Positions 17,215 to 28,631 are shown, counted from the first letter of the stretch. The stretch is DNA of 64,000 nt from Pseudomonas lurida (GCF_002563895.1 NZ_PDJB01000001.1:6059501-6123500), one strand, 5' to 3'. Numbers and translations are program-made. Notes: generated by a model not told the origin, from the letters alone.

Positions 17215-19191
17215 TCAACGAAAGCGGTCAACTTCATGGCGCAAGCTCGCTGCCAGCGTTTCCAGTTCCTTGGCAGTGATCGCCAGGTTCGACACCACCT
17301 CACGCTGCTCGCTGTTGGCCAGCGCGATGCTTTGCAGGTTGCTGCTGAGCAAGGTTGCGGTGCTGCTCTGCTCCTGGGTGGCCGTGGTGATCGCAGCAAA
17401 TTGCTGGCCGGCCGAGCGGCTTTGCTCATCGATACGTGCCAGGGCAGAGGCCACATCGGCGTTGCGCGACAGACCTTCCTGCATCAACACGTTACCGTGC
17501 TCCATGGTGCTGATGGCGTTGCCGGTTTCCTGTTGGATACTCTGGATCATCCCGGAGATTTCGTCGGTGGCCTGGCGAGTGCGCGATGCCAGGTTGCGCA
17601 CTTCGTCGGCAACCACGGCGAAACCACGGCCCTGCTCACCGGCCCGTGCCGCTTCAATGGCGGCATTGAGCGCCAGCAGGTTGGTCTGTTCGGCGATCGA
17701 CGTGATCACGCCGACGATCCCGCCGATTTCCTGGGAGCGTTGGCCAAGGGTGTTGATCACCGTGGCGGTGCTGTTCAGCGCCGTGGCAATGTGTTCCAGG
17801 GAGGACGACGCTTCTTGCATGGAGGTACGCCCGATGCGGGTTTGCTGGGCGTTTTCCTGGGCCAGGCGTTCGGTGTTGCCCATGTTGTCGGCGATGTTCA
17901 GCGAGGTGGCGCTGAACTCTTCGACCGCGCCAGCCATGCTGGTAATCTCGCCGGACTGCTGCTCCATGCCTTCATAGGCCCCACCGGACAAACCAGACAA
18001 CGCCTGGGCGCGGCTGTTGACCTCTTCGGCGGCGCTACGGATATGCGAGACCATGGTCGACAGCGCTTCACCCATCTGGTTGAAGCTGCGCGCCAACTGG
18101 CCGATTTCGTCATGGCTGGACACATTCAGGCGTGCGCTCAAGTCGCCGGCGCCCAGGGCTTCGGCCTGACGCACCAGGTCACTCAGGGGCTGCAACTTGC
18201 TGCGCAGTAGCCACACCGCCGCGCCCACCGCGAACAGCATCGCCAGCACACTGCCAATTACCAGGCGAATACCCACGGCCCAGGTGACTTCGCGGATTTC
18301 CGCCTTCGGCAGGCTGGCCACGACGGACCACGGTCCGCCTTCAAAAGGCACCGAGACGCTGTAGAAGTCTTCGTTCTTGTCACTCCAGAAGCGGCCCTTA
18401 CCCGGGGTTTTCGTCAGGTCGAGCATCACCGCAATCGCCTGATCCAGCGCTTGTACACCGGCCGGCGGCACCAGCCAGCGTTTCTGCTCATCCAGCAAGG
18501 CCAGGGAACCGGTCTTGCCGATACGGAAGCGCTTGAGGTTTTCGAACTGGGCGTTCTGGGCATCGGTGTAGTCGAAGCCGACAAACAGCACCGCAATCAC
18601 TTTGCCGGCCGCATCACGCACCGGGGTGTACTGGGTCATGTAGGACCGTTCGAACAGCACCGCACGGCCGACGTAACTCTGTCCGGCGAGCAGGCGTTGA
18701 TACGCCGGATGCTGGTGATCCAGGGCGGTACCGATGGCGCGGTTGCCGTCCTGCTTGGTCAGCGATGTACTGATGCGGATGAAGTCTTCACCGCTGCGCA
18801 CGAACACCGTGGCCACGCCGCCGGAGGTGTCCTTGAACTCATCGACCTCACTGAAATCGTTGTTCAACACGTCGCTGCCCAGGAACAGGCTGGGTGTCTG
18901 CACACCGGCCACGGTCACAGGCTGGTCAGCACGCATGCTCAAGCCGGCGCCGAAGCGCTTTTCAAACAACCCGCTCAAACGCTGGGTACTTTCGCGCAAG
19001 GTGCCGTGGAAGGTGTTGAGCTGGTCGGCGAGCAAACGCGCCTCGCTGGCCAGGTGTTCCTCTCGGGTGTCGAGGTTGGCGGAGTCGAGCGAACGCAAGG
19101 CAAACACGGTACTGCCGCTGATGACGACAGCCAGAATCACCGCTAGTGCGAGGCCTAGTTGTGAGGCTATCCGGGCGCGAGGTTGAGACAT
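17215..19191 (-). CDS. Methyl-accepting chemotaxis protein with Cache sensor
   Basis: A 658-residue chemoreceptor. TM1 is near residues 12-33, a periplasmic Cache-type ligand domain (Cache3-Cache2 look) runs to about 300, TM2 is near 305-330, then HAMP and a long signalling coiled coil. The hairpin tip that contacts CheA/CheW is present as [20 protein letters not shown]. Candidate methylation helices flank it. The C-terminus HEVDRFR lacks the CheR-binding pentapeptide. The ligand is unknown. It is a stand-alone leftward gene. Confidence 0.93.
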   Translation of the reverse strand: MSQPRARIASQLGLALAVILAVVISGSTVFALRSLDSANLDTREEHLASEARLLADQLNTFHGTLRESTQRLSGLFEKRFGAGLSMRADQPVTVAGVQTPSLFLGSDVLNNDFSEVDEFKDTSGGVATVFVRSGEDFIRISTSLTKQDGNRAIGTALDHQHPAYQRLLAGQSYVGRAVLFERSYMTQYTPVRDAAGKVIAVLFVGFDYTDAQNAQFENLKRFRIGKTGSLALLDEQKRWLVPPAGVQALDQAIAVMLDLTKTPGKGRFWSDKNEDFYSVSVPFEGGPWSVVASLPKAEIREVTWAVGIRLVIGSVLAMLFAVGAAVWLLRSKLQPLSDLVRQAEALGAGDLSARLNVSSHDEIGQLARSFNQMGEALSTMVSHIRSAAEEVNSRAQALSGLSGGAYEGMEQQSGEITSMAGAVEEFSATSLNIADNMGNTERLAQENAQQTRIGRTSMQEASSSLEHIATALNSTATVINTLGQRSQEIGGIVGVITSIAEQTNLLALNAAIEAARAGEQGRGFAVVADEVRNLASRTRQATDEISGMIQSIQQETGNAISTMEHGNVLMQEGLSRNADVASALARIDEQSRSAGQQFAAITTATQEQSSTATLLSSNLQSIALANSEQREVVSNLAITAKELETLAASLRHEVDRFR

Positions 19192-19368
19192 GAAGGCTCC
19201 TGGCCGAGGCCAGGATCATCCTGATCTCATAGCGCTGCTCGGCAAATTATCTAGTGGGAAACGTTGGTGCACGATGGTTCCAACACTCCTACTTCGGCTG
19301 GACGAGGCAATACTTGAGCGAATCACAGGGGTATCACGCAAACGATTGCATGACCCGTTTGCCGTCGC

Positions 19369-20289
19369 TCAATCAAGGCGTTCGACACGGGGCAATTCCA
19401 TGGCCTTGACTTCCGCCTGCAGAAACTCCGCCAAACGCCGCAAACGCTCGCCGCCAGGACGGGTTTTTGGCCACACCAAGTAGTAATTTTCGCCACTGGC
19501 TACGGCGGTTGGCCAAGGCAGGCTCAGCCGTCCCTGGGCGACGTCTTCGGCCACCATCAGCAAGTCGCCCATGGACACGCCATAGCCCCGCGCGGCGGCG
19601 ATCATGCCCAATTCGAGGGTGTCGAATACCTGCCCGCCCTTGAGCGACACCTGGGTAGACAGCCCCATGCGATCCAGCCAATTGCGCCAATCGCGGCGGT
19701 CGGGCGTGGGGTGCAGCAATTCGGCGGTGGCCAGGCGTGTGGCATCCCAGGGCCCATCCGCCAACAGGTTGGGGGCGCCAACCGGAATCAGAAATTCCGG
19801 GAATAGATAACTGGCCTCCCAGTCCGCCGGAAAGTGCCCAAAACTCAGCAGCACCGCACAGTCGAACGGCTCCTGGTTGAAGTCCACCTCGTCCACGTTC
19901 ATCCAGGCGCTGGTCAGTTGCACTTCATTGCCCGGCTGTAACGCCCGAAAACGACTGAGCCGCGCCAGCAGCCAACGCATGGTCAGTGTCGACGGCGCCT
20001 TCATGCGCAGGATGTCATCTTCGGCATTCAGGGTATGGCAGGCCCGCTCCAGGGCGGCGAAACCTTCGCGCACACCGGGCAACAGCAGGCGTGCAGCTTC
20101 GGTGAGCTGCAGGGTGCGGCCGCTGCGCTGGAACAGGCGACAGGCGAAATGCTCCTCCAATGTGCGGATATGTCGGCTCACCGCACTTTGAGTAATGGAC
20201 AACTCCTCCGCCGCGCGGGTGAAGGAGTTGTGCCGGGATGCCGCCTCAAACGCACGGAGGGCATACAGCGGAGGAAGACGACGCGACAT
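19369..20289 (-). CDS. LysR-type transcriptional regulator (GcvA-like)
   Basis: A 306-residue LysR regulator. The winged helix occupies residues 1-65: LRAFEAASRHNSFTRAAEEL then ITQSAVSRHIRTLEE is the DNA-reading helix. The opening RRLPPLYALRAFEAAAR-like form is that of the GcvA/AmpR subgroup. The rest is a periplasmic-binding-type effector domain. It is divergent from the MATE exporter with 147 bases between, the usual arrangement for a LysR protein and its target; the effector is unknown. Confidence 0.9.
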   Translation of the reverse strand: MSRRLPPLYALRAFEAASRHNSFTRAAEELSITQSAVSRHIRTLEEHFACRLFQRSGRTLQLTEAARLLLPGVREGFAALERACHTLNAEDDILRMKAPSTLTMRWLLARLSRFRALQPGNEVQLTSAWMNVDEVDFNQEPFDCAVLLSFGHFPADWEASYLFPEFLIPVGAPNLLADGPWDATRLATAELLHPTPDRRDWRNWLDRMGLSTQVSLKGGQVFDTLELGMIAAARGYGVSMGDLLMVAEDVAQGRLSLPWPTAVASGENYYLVWPKTRPGGERLRRLAEFLQAEVKAMELPRVERLD

Positions 20290-20436
20290 CTGGGAAGACT
20301 CCTACAGGCAATGCGGTAACGTACCAGATTCATTCAGCATGAGTTTTACTCATGCGAGCAATCGCTTTTATCCCTTTGTGCATTGGGCTGGGAGCGCTGA
20401 GAATCAACCCTTGCGCAACCTTCTGACTTTTCGAGT

Positions 20437-21843
20437 GTGATGATCATGCAGCATCCGGCACGTACCGAACTCTGGGCCATTCTGCGGCTGTCGGGGCCGT
20501 TGATTGCCTCACAGTTGGCGCACATGCTGATGGTGCTGACCGACACCCTGATGATGGCCCGCCTTAGCCCCGAAGCCTTGGCCGGTGGTGGCTTGGGCGC
20601 GGCGAGCTATTCGTTCGTGTCGATTTTCTGCATTGGCGTAATTGCTGCCGTGGGCACCCTTGTGGCCATCCGTCACGGCGCGGGCGATATCGAAGGCGCC
20701 ACCCGCCTGACCCAGGCCGGGCTGTGGCTGGCTTGGCTGATGGCCTTGGCGGCAGGCTTGCTGCTGTGGAACCTCAAGCCGCTGCTGCTGATGTTCGGCC
20801 AGACCGAAACCAATGTGCACTCGGCCGGGCAATTCCTGACGATCCTGCCGTTCGCACTGCCTGGCTTCCTGAGCTTCATGGCCCTTCGCGGCTTCACCAG
20901 CGCGATTGGCCAGGCCAAGCCGGTGATGGTGATCAGCCTCGGCGGTGCAGTGGCTAATTACCTGCTCAACCATGCATTGATCGAAGGCATGTTCGGCCTG
21001 CCGAAACTGGGCCTGATGGGCATCGGCCTGGTCACGGCCGTCGTCGCCAACGGCATGGCGTTGGCGCTGATGTGGTATATCCACCGCAACCGTACCTATG
21101 CTGCCTACCCGCTGAGCACCGGCCTGCTGCGGCTCAATACCCAGTATCTGCGCGAGTTGTGGCGCCTGGGCCTGCCGATTGGTGGCACCTATGCGGTGGA
21201 AGTCGGGTTGTTTGCCTTTGCGGCGCTGTGCATGGGCACCATGGGCAGCACACAGTTGGCGGCGCATCAGGTCGCACTGCAGATCGTCTCGGTGGCGTTC
21301 ATGGTGCCCGCGGGGATGTCCTATGCGGTGACCATGCGCATCGGCCAGCATTACGGCGCCGGGCGACTGCTGCAGGCACGCCTGGCCGGGCGCGTCGGCA
21401 TAGGATTCGGCGCGGCGGTGATGTTGGGATTTGCCGCGATGCTGTGGCTGTTTTCCGATCCGCTGATCGGACTGCTCATCGACCACAACGACCCGGCGTT
21501 CCACGATGTGATCGTCCTGGCCGTCAGCCTGCTGGCCGTCGCCGCGTGGTTCGAGCTGTTCGACGGCGTGCAAACCATCGCCATGGGCTGCATTCGTGGG
21601 CTCAAAGACGCCAAGACCACCTTTCTGATCGGCGCGGGCTGCTACTGGTTGATCGGCGCACCGTCGGCCTGGCTGATGGCCTTCACCCTGGGCTGGGGAC
21701 CGACTGGCGTGTGGTGGGGGCTGGCGCTGGGCCTGGCGTGCGCGGCGGTCAGCCTGACCTGGGCGTTTGAGGCGAAGATGAAGCGGATGATTCGGCGAGA
21801 GCCTGAAACCTACAGCACGTTGCACGCGGCCCAGCCGGACTGA
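20437..21843 (+). CDS. MATE family efflux transporter (NorM/PmpM type)
   Basis: A 468-residue protein with twelve predicted helices in two six-helix bundles, beginning with ELWAILRLSGPLIASQLAHM. Family members exchange Na+ or H+ for cationic drugs and dyes; the P. aeruginosa homologue in a similar place is PmpM-like, as I recall. The start may be GTG 20437, ATG 20440 or ATG 20446; no strong ribosome site decides. It is divergent from the LysR gene. Confidence 0.9.
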   Translation: MMIMQHPARTELWAILRLSGPLIASQLAHMLMVLTDTLMMARLSPEALAGGGLGAASYSFVSIFCIGVIAAVGTLVAIRHGAGDIEGATRLTQAGLWLAWLMALAAGLLLWNLKPLLLMFGQTETNVHSAGQFLTILPFALPGFLSFMALRGFTSAIGQAKPVMVISLGGAVANYLLNHALIEGMFGLPKLGLMGIGLVTAVVANGMALALMWYIHRNRTYAAYPLSTGLLRLNTQYLRELWRLGLPIGGTYAVEVGLFAFAALCMGTMGSTQLAAHQVALQIVSVAFMVPAGMSYAVTMRIGQHYGAGRLLQARLAGRVGIGFGAAVMLGFAAMLWLFSDPLIGLLIDHNDPAFHDVIVLAVSLLAVAAWFELFDGVQTIAMGCIRGLKDAKTTFLIGAGCYWLIGAPSAWLMAFTLGWGPTGVWWGLALGLACAAVSLTWAFEAKMKRMIRREPETYSTLHAAQPD

Positions 21844-21861
21844 AGGATGTCAGCGGTCGGT

Positions 21862-21887
21862 GTGGGAGCAGGCAAGCCAGCGCCCAC
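21862..21887. repeat. Degenerate single REP unit
   Basis: Begins GTGGGAGCAGGCAAGCC and ends GCGCCCAC: one decayed REP hairpin in the short convergent gap between the MATE and GGDEF/EAL genes. Confidence 0.6.
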
Positions 21888-21906
21888 CGCTGATTGGGTT
21901 CGCAAC

Positions 21907-23571
21907 TCAACCCAGCAAGGCCTGCTGGCCTTTACCGAAAGTCAGGTACTCCACAAGCTCCGGTAACGGCAACGGCTTGCTGATCAGATAGCCCTGGGCC
22001 TGGTCGCAGCCAAACAAGCGCAACAGCGCCAGTTGCTCCGGTGTTTCCACACCTTCGGCGACCACCTCCAGGTTGAGGTTGTGCGCCAGGTTGATCATGG
22101 CATGCACCAGCTTGCGGTTCTCTTCGCGCTCTTCCATGCCGCCGACAAAGCTCTTGTCGATCTTCAACAAGGCAATCGGCAGGCTGTTGAGGTGCACGAA
22201 CGAAGAGAAGCCTGTACCGAAGTCATCCAGGGAGAACCGCACACCCAGGCGACCGAGGGCGTCCATGGTTTGCTTGACCAGGTCACTGCGACGCATCACG
22301 GCCGTTTCGGTGAGTTCGAACTCCAACCATTGCGCTTCCACCCCACGCTCGGCAATCAGCCGGCTGAGGGTCGAGAGCAACTGGCTGTCCTGGAACTGAC
22401 GGAACGACAGGTTGACGGCCATGTGCAGCGGCGGCAGGCCGCGTTCACGCAGGTCCTGCATGTCACGCAGGGCCCGGGAGATCACCCAGTAGCCCAACGG
22501 CACGATCAGGCCACTCTGCTCGGCCAGGGGCACGAATTCACTCGGCGGCAACAGGCCACGCTCGCCATGACGCCAGCGCACCAGGGCCTCCAGGCCGACG
22601 ATATGCCCGTCGTCCAGGTCCAGGCGCGGCTGGTAGTGCAACTCCAGCTCATCACGCCGCAAGGCGCGGCGCAGCTCGCTTTCCAGGTCGGCCAGGCTGC
22701 GCGCGTTGCGATTGATACGTTCGTTGAAGATATGAAAGGTGCAGCCCTGGGTGCTCTTGGCCTGCTGCATGGCGATATGGGCGTGCCACATCAGCGGGTC
22801 GGCCCCGGCGCGGGCGCGGGCATGCGCCACTCCCAGGCTGCAACCGATCAGCAGGCTTTCGCCATCCACCCAGTAGGGTTCGGCCATGACTTCGGTGATG
22901 CGCTCGGCCATCCACTCGGCGCGCTGGGGCGCCCGGCGGGTGTCGATCAGCAGGGCGAATTCGTCGCTGCCCAGGCGCGCCAGTTGGTCGCCGACCTCGA
23001 GCTGGCTCTTGAGCCGCGACACCACTTGCAGGATCAACCGATCGCCAGCCTGATGGCCGAGGGCATCGTTGGCGTGACGGAAGTTATCGAGGTCCAGGTG
23101 ACCGAGGGCCAGGCCACGGCCTTCATTCTCGGCCAGGCGTGCGGTCAGCAGGGTCTGGAAGCCCTGGCGGTTGGCGATACCGGTGAGCGGGTCCTGTTCG
23201 GCCAAGCGTTGCAGGGTGTTTTCCAGCACGCCACGCTCGCGGACATGCCGCAGGCAGCGGCGTAATGTATCGGCGTCCAATACATCACGCACCAGCCAGT
23301 CGCTGACGCCAAGGGGCGAAACCAGGGGTTCCTGCTCCAGCAGCAACACACAGGGCAGGCTGCAACGGCCAGGCCCGGGCTGCAGGCTGGGCGTGGTCAA
23401 CAGCACCGCGCTGTGGTCGTCATCGAACAGACGGCTCACGGAATCCCAGTTTGGCGCACTGATCAGCACAGCCCCATCGCCCATCGGCGCCAGGCACTCG
23501 CGCAATAACGCTGCCCACGCGGGCTCATCGGCCAGCAGCAGCAAACGCAAGGGTTCGACAGGCGTAGACAA
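21907..23571 (-). CDS. Bifunctional-type GGDEF/EAL c-di-GMP protein, probably a phosphodiesterase
   Basis: A 554-residue cytosolic protein. An N-terminal receiver-like region (about 1-110) is followed by a GGDEF domain with GSDEF at 201-205, one base-type change from the active-site consensus. The EAL domain has EAL (328-330), the NLSFRQF asparagine, LTET, DDFGTGFSS, KIDKSF and EGVET, so c-di-GMP hydrolysis should be intact. No membrane segment is seen. The homologue in this place in P. aeruginosa (ProE) is a phosphodiesterase acting on exopolysaccharide, as I recall. Confidence 0.9.
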   Translation of the reverse strand: MSTPVEPLRLLLLADEPAWAALLRECLAPMGDGAVLISAPNWDSVSRLFDDDHSAVLLTTPSLQPGPGRCSLPCVLLLEQEPLVSPLGVSDWLVRDVLDADTLRRCLRHVRERGVLENTLQRLAEQDPLTGIANRQGFQTLLTARLAENEGRGLALGHLDLDNFRHANDALGHQAGDRLILQVVSRLKSQLEVGDQLARLGSDEFALLIDTRRAPQRAEWMAERITEVMAEPYWVDGESLLIGCSLGVAHARARAGADPLMWHAHIAMQQAKSTQGCTFHIFNERINRNARSLADLESELRRALRRDELELHYQPRLDLDDGHIVGLEALVRWRHGERGLLPPSEFVPLAEQSGLIVPLGYWVISRALRDMQDLRERGLPPLHMAVNLSFRQFQDSQLLSTLSRLIAERGVEAQWLEFELTETAVMRRSDLVKQTMDALGRLGVRFSLDDFGTGFSSFVHLNSLPIALLKIDKSFVGGMEEREENRKLVHAMINLAHNLNLEVVAEGVETPEQLALLRLFGCDQAQGYLISKPLPLPELVEYLTFGKGQQALLG

Positions 23572-23826
23572 GCTAGCTCCCTAGACTCTGCAAAAATTCG
23601 TGGCGGCGGGCATTATGACGTGCGCCCTGATAATCACCAATGATAGGGGTTATCAAACACGCGAACTGTAAACATTAGTCTCAAACAACCCCGACATCCT
23701 GCGGCAAAGTATCAAAACCGGCAAATTTAGATCGAGTGGTACGTCACACTGTCGTTCTGACAGGGCAGAATCCTGCCAGCCTGTTAAAATGCCCGCCCTT
23801 TTGAATAACGACTCCCTGAATTCCGT

Positions 23827-25836
23827 ATGTCCCGACTCAATCCCCGGCAGCAAGAAGCCGTGAACTACGTCGGCGGCCCTCTATTGGTGCTCGCCGGTGC
23901 AGGCTCCGGCAAGACCAGTGTGATCACCCGCAAGATCGCACACCTGATCCAGCATTGCGGCATTCGCGCCCAGTACATTGTCGCCATGACGTTTACCAAC
24001 AAGGCGGCGCGGGAAATGAAAGAGCGCGTCGGTACCCTGCTCAAGGGTGGCGAAGGCCGTGGCCTCACGGTGTGCACCTTCCACAACCTGGGGCTGAACA
24101 TCATCCGCAAGGAACATGTGCGGCTGGGCTACAAGCCGGGCTTCTCGATCTTCGACGAGGCCGACGTGAAGTCGCTGATGACCGACATCATGCAAAAGGA
24201 ATACGCAGGCGACGACGGCGTGGATGAGATCAAGAACATGATCGGCGCCTGGAAAAACGACCTGATCCTGCCCGCCCAAGCCCTGGAAAACGCACGCAAC
24301 CCCAAGGAACAGACCGCCGCCATCGTCTACACCCACTATCAGCGCACGCTCAAGGCGTTCAACGCGGTGGACTTCGACGACCTGATCCTGCTGCCGGTGA
24401 AGCTGTTCGAGGAACACGCCGACATCCTCGAAAAATGGCAGAACAAGGTGCGCTACCTGCTGGTGGACGAATACCAGGACACCAACGCCAGCCAATACCT
24501 GCTGGTGAAAATGCTGATCGGCAAGCGTAACCAGTTCACCGTGGTAGGCGACGACGACCAGTCGATCTATGCCTGGCGTGGCGCCCGTCCGGAAAACCTG
24601 ATGCTGCTCAAGGACGACTACCCGTCCCTGAAAGTGGTGATGCTGGAGCAGAACTACCGCTCCACCAGCCGCATCCTGCGGTGCGCCAACGTACTGATCT
24701 CGAACAACCCCCACGAGTTTGAAAAACAACTGTGGAGCGAGATGGGCCATGGCGATGAGATCCGCGTGATCCGCTGCCGCAACGAAGACGCCGAAGCCGA
24801 ACGCGTGGCCGTGGAAATCCTCAGCCTGCACTTGCGCACCGACCGGCCCTACAGCGACTTTGCGATCCTGTACCGTGGCAACTACCAGGCCAAGCTGATC
24901 GAGCTGAAATTGCAACATCACCAGGTGCCGTATCGCCTGTCGGGCGGCAACAGCTTTTTCGGGCGCCAGGAAGTCAAGGACCTGATGGCGTATTTCCGGC
25001 TGATCGTGAACCCGGACGACGACAACGCCTTCCTGCGCGTGATCAACGTACCGCGCCGCGAAATCGGCTCCACCACGTTGGAAAAGCTCGGCAACTACGC
25101 CACGGAACGCAAGATCTCGATGTACGCCGCCACCGATGAAATCGGCCTGGGCGAACACCTGGACTCGCGCTTCACCGATCGCCTGTCGCGCTTCAAGCGC
25201 TTCATGGACAAGGTGCGCGAGCAGTGCGCCGGCGAAGACCCCATCAGCGCGCTGCGCAGCATGGTCATGGACATCGACTACGAAAACTGGCTGCGTACCA
25301 ACAGCTCCAGCGACAAGGCTGCGGACTACCGCATGAGCAACGTCTGGTTCCTGATCGAAGCGCTGAAGAACACCCTGGAAAAAGACGAAGACGGCGAGAT
25401 GACCGTCGAAGATGCCATCGGCAAGCTGGTGCTGCGCGACATGCTCGAGCGCCAGCAGGAAGAAGAAGACGGCGCCGAGGGTGTGCAGATGATGACCTTG
25501 CATGCCTCCAAGGGCCTGGAATTCCCCTACGTGTTCATCATGGGTATGGAAGAGGAAATCCTCCCGCACCGCTCCAGCATTGAAGCCGACACCATCGAAG
25601 AGGAACGCCGCCTGGCCTACGTGGGCATTACCCGCGCGCGCCAGACCCTGGCCTTCACCTTCGCCGCCAAGCGCAAGCAATACGGCGAAATCATCGATTG
25701 TGCCCCCAGCCGGTTCCTGGATGAACTGCCGCCGGACGACCTGGCCTGGGAAGGCAATGACGACACCCCGACCGAGGTGAAGGCCGTTCGCGGCAACACC
25801 GCCTTGGCGGATATACGCGCGATGTTAAAGCGCTAG
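23827..25836 (+). CDS. rep: ATP-dependent DNA helicase Rep
   Basis: A 669-residue superfamily 1A 3'-5' helicase. Motif I is AGAGSGKT (23-30), motif II VDEYQDTN, motif III DDDQSIYAWRGA, motif IV QNYRS, motif V LHASKGLEFP and motif VI VGITRARQ. Length and the ending fit Rep rather than UvrD (about 720). Rep moves with the replication fork and removes bound proteins. It stands alone; the 255 bases upstream hold no gene that I can see. Xpt follows after 58 bases. Confidence 0.95.
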   Translation: MSRLNPRQQEAVNYVGGPLLVLAGAGSGKTSVITRKIAHLIQHCGIRAQYIVAMTFTNKAAREMKERVGTLLKGGEGRGLTVCTFHNLGLNIIRKEHVRLGYKPGFSIFDEADVKSLMTDIMQKEYAGDDGVDEIKNMIGAWKNDLILPAQALENARNPKEQTAAIVYTHYQRTLKAFNAVDFDDLILLPVKLFEEHADILEKWQNKVRYLLVDEYQDTNASQYLLVKMLIGKRNQFTVVGDDDQSIYAWRGARPENLMLLKDDYPSLKVVMLEQNYRSTSRILRCANVLISNNPHEFEKQLWSEMGHGDEIRVIRCRNEDAEAERVAVEILSLHLRTDRPYSDFAILYRGNYQAKLIELKLQHHQVPYRLSGGNSFFGRQEVKDLMAYFRLIVNPDDDNAFLRVINVPRREIGSTTLEKLGNYATERKISMYAATDEIGLGEHLDSRFTDRLSRFKRFMDKVREQCAGEDPISALRSMVMDIDYENWLRTNSSSDKAADYRMSNVWFLIEALKNTLEKDEDGEMTVEDAIGKLVLRDMLERQQEEEDGAEGVQMMTLHASKGLEFPYVFIMGMEEEILPHRSSIEADTIEEERRLAYVGITRARQTLAFTFAAKRKQYGEIIDCAPSRFLDELPPDDLAWEGNDDTPTEVKAVRGNTALADIRAMLKR

Positions 25837-25882
25837 AATCGACTACTTTTTAATCTACTTTCGGCGCGCACCGCGCCATTAG

Positions 25883-26467
<585 letters not shown>

Positions 26468-26509
26468 TCGATAACACCCTGATTGTTTGGGGCGGGCACT
26501 ATCCAACAG

Positions 26510-26597
26510 GTGGGAGCGAGCTTGCCTGCGACAGCGGAGTGTCAGGCGACAGAGATGTCGCCGGTCAGGCCCTCATCGCAGGCAAGCCCGCTCCCAC
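26510..26597. repeat. REP pair (inverted), CTGCGA type
   Basis: GTGGGAGCGAGCTTGCCTGC ... GCAGGCAAGCCCGCTCCCAC between convergent xpt and the acetyl-CoA hydrolase family gene. The inner sequence TTGCCTGCGA differs from the TTGCTCGCGA subtype elsewhere. Confidence 0.9.
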
Positions 26598-26615
26598 ATT
26601 GGTTTTGGGGTGTTT

Positions 26616-28538
26616 TTAGGGCGCGGTGGCCTGGAGGCCGGCGAGCAGCAGGCGCTGATAGAGGTCTTCTTTCAAACCCTGCGGGTTATCCAACCGCATC
26701 CGCTCAAGATGCTGGGTATACGCCTGCGGCTCCGGCGCATCCAGCGCCGCCTTGCCCAACTCCAGAATCTCCGTGAGCTTGAATTTACTCTTGAGCCAGT
26801 TCAGCGCCCGCAGCAAGTCCCGCTCCTCATCCGTGAAGTCGCTGCCCAGCGGATATTCCGGGAACAGCCGGCGATGGCGCGCTTGAATAGCCTGCAGCCG
26901 CTCCGGCGTGTTGTCGGCAAAGCGCGGATCGAGCCTGAAATCCTTGGGCAACTTGCCCGCCTTTTGCGCCTGCTCGATCAAGTCATCCTGGAAGCGTGAG
27001 TCGGTGACATTGAGCAACGCTTCGATCACCTTGGCATCGGTCTGCCCACGCAAGTCGGCAATGCCGTACTCGGTGATGACAATATCCCGCAGGTGCCGAG
27101 GAATCGTGCAGTGGCCGTATTCCCACACGATGTTGGAACTGACCTCGCCCGCCGATTCGCGCCAGCTGCGCAAGATCAGGATCGAGCGCGCACCTTCCAG
27201 GGCATGGCCTTGGGCAACGAAATTGTATTGCCCGCCCACGCCGCTGAGCACCCCCCCGCCTTCAAGCTGGTCCGCCACGCCCGCCCCCAGCAAGGTCACC
27301 ATGATCGCGCTGTTGATGAACCGCGCATCCAGGCGCTGCAGGCGCTTGAGTGCTTCCTGGCCGTACAGCTCGTTGATGTAGCTGATGCGGGTCATATTGA
27401 ATTCGAGGCGCTTGGCGTGGGTCATTTCCTGCAGGCGCTGGTAAAAACTTCTCGGGCCCAGGAAGAACCCGCCGTGGATCGAGATGCCGTCGGGCTGCGC
27501 AGCATCGTCGAGCGTGCCGGCGTTAGCCCGCTCCTGCGTCGCCACATCCGGGTAGACCTTGCGGCGGATAATCCCCGCGTCCGCCAGCACCAGCAGGCCG
27601 TTGACGAACATTTCGCTGCAACCGTAGAGGCCACGGGCGAAAGGATCGACACCGCCTTCTCGGCTGATCAAGGGCGCCCATTGATACACATCGAGGTCTG
27701 TCAGCAACAGTCGGTACGCTTCGTTATCCGCCTGGCGCGCCAGCAGTGCGGCCGTCAGTGCATCGCCCATCGAGCCGATGCCGATCTGCAAGGTGCCGCC
27801 ATCGCGTACCAGGGTACTGGCATGCAGGCCGATAAAGTGGTCCTGGAAACCCACCGGCATATTCGGCGTTGAGAACAGCGTGGTGCTGTCTTTTTCATCG
27901 ATCAGGTAATCGAAGGCATCCATGCCCAGTTCGGCGTCGCCGGGCATGTAGGGCAAATCGCTGTGAACCTGGCCCACGACCAGTACGGTTTCACCGGCCT
28001 CACGGCGCTTGGCGATCATAGGCAGCAGGTCGAGGGTAATGTCCGGGTTGCAACTCAAGCTCAGCCGATCAGGATGTTCGGAGCTGCTGGCGACCAATTG
28101 CGCCACCAGGTTCAGGCCTGCGGCGTTGATGTCGCGGGCGGCGTGGCTGTAGTTGCTGCTGACGTAGTCCTGCTGGGCCGACTCGCTGTGGAGCAGGCTG
28201 CCGGGCTGCATGAAGAACTGCTGCACGTGGATGTTTTTCGGCAGGCTGTCCTTGTGCAGGTCGGCGAGGAAGTCCAGCTCGGGGTAATCGCCAAACACTC
28301 GCTCGATAAACGGTTCGAGAAAGCGCTTCTGCAAGCCATCGCCCATCTTCGGGCGGCCCAGGCTCAACGCGGTATAGATCGTCAGCGCCCGCTCGGGCAT
28401 CTTGGCGATCCGCCGATACAGCGCGTTAGCGAACAGGTTCGGCTTGCCCAGGCCAAGTGGCATGCCCATGTGGATATGCGCCGGCAACCGCTCCAGTACA
28501 TCGTCAACTGCTTGCTCGATTGAACACAACTGCACCAT
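26616..28538 (-). CDS. Acetyl-CoA hydrolase/transferase family protein
   Basis: A 640-residue protein related to the acetyl-CoA hydrolase/4-hydroxybutyrate CoA-transferase family. The C-terminal half has GVGGQYNFVAQGH and the loop VITEYGIADLRG with the catalytic-type glutamate that forms a CoA thioester. The family core is about 430-500 residues; the extra length is in the N-terminal half and in a C-terminal helical tail after residue 520. The CoA donor and acceptor are not predictable. It is a single leftward gene ending in a REP pair. Confidence 0.82.
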   Translation of the reverse strand: MVQLCSIEQAVDDVLERLPAHIHMGMPLGLGKPNLFANALYRRIAKMPERALTIYTALSLGRPKMGDGLQKRFLEPFIERVFGDYPELDFLADLHKDSLPKNIHVQQFFMQPGSLLHSESAQQDYVSSNYSHAARDINAAGLNLVAQLVASSSEHPDRLSLSCNPDITLDLLPMIAKRREAGETVLVVGQVHSDLPYMPGDAELGMDAFDYLIDEKDSTTLFSTPNMPVGFQDHFIGLHASTLVRDGGTLQIGIGSMGDALTAALLARQADNEAYRLLLTDLDVYQWAPLISREGGVDPFARGLYGCSEMFVNGLLVLADAGIIRRKVYPDVATQERANAGTLDDAAQPDGISIHGGFFLGPRSFYQRLQEMTHAKRLEFNMTRISYINELYGQEALKRLQRLDARFINSAIMVTLLGAGVADQLEGGGVLSGVGGQYNFVAQGHALEGARSILILRSWRESAGEVSSNIVWEYGHCTIPRHLRDIVITEYGIADLRGQTDAKVIEALLNVTDSRFQDDLIEQAQKAGKLPKDFRLDPRFADNTPERLQAIQARHRRLFPEYPLGSDFTDEERDLLRALNWLKSKFKLTEILELGKAALDAPEPQAYTQHLERMRLDNPQGLKEDLYQRLLLAGLQATAP

Positions 28539-28631
28539 CCGACCCTCCTGAACATTCCATGATTAGGGGTTGGACCGAGCTTGCCGGGTCTTTGCTGCAA
28601 AGAATAGCCTTGAGGCGTAAATAGCGGGCAC

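Noticed and set aside
23881..25680. A 599-codon minus-strand frame across rep
   Set aside because: Mirror of rep codon bias; histidine/valine/glutamine-rich with no motif.
25862..25876. GGCGCGCACCGCGCC before xpt as a riboswitch or terminator
   Set aside because: Six pairs only, no T run, no purine-aptamer features.
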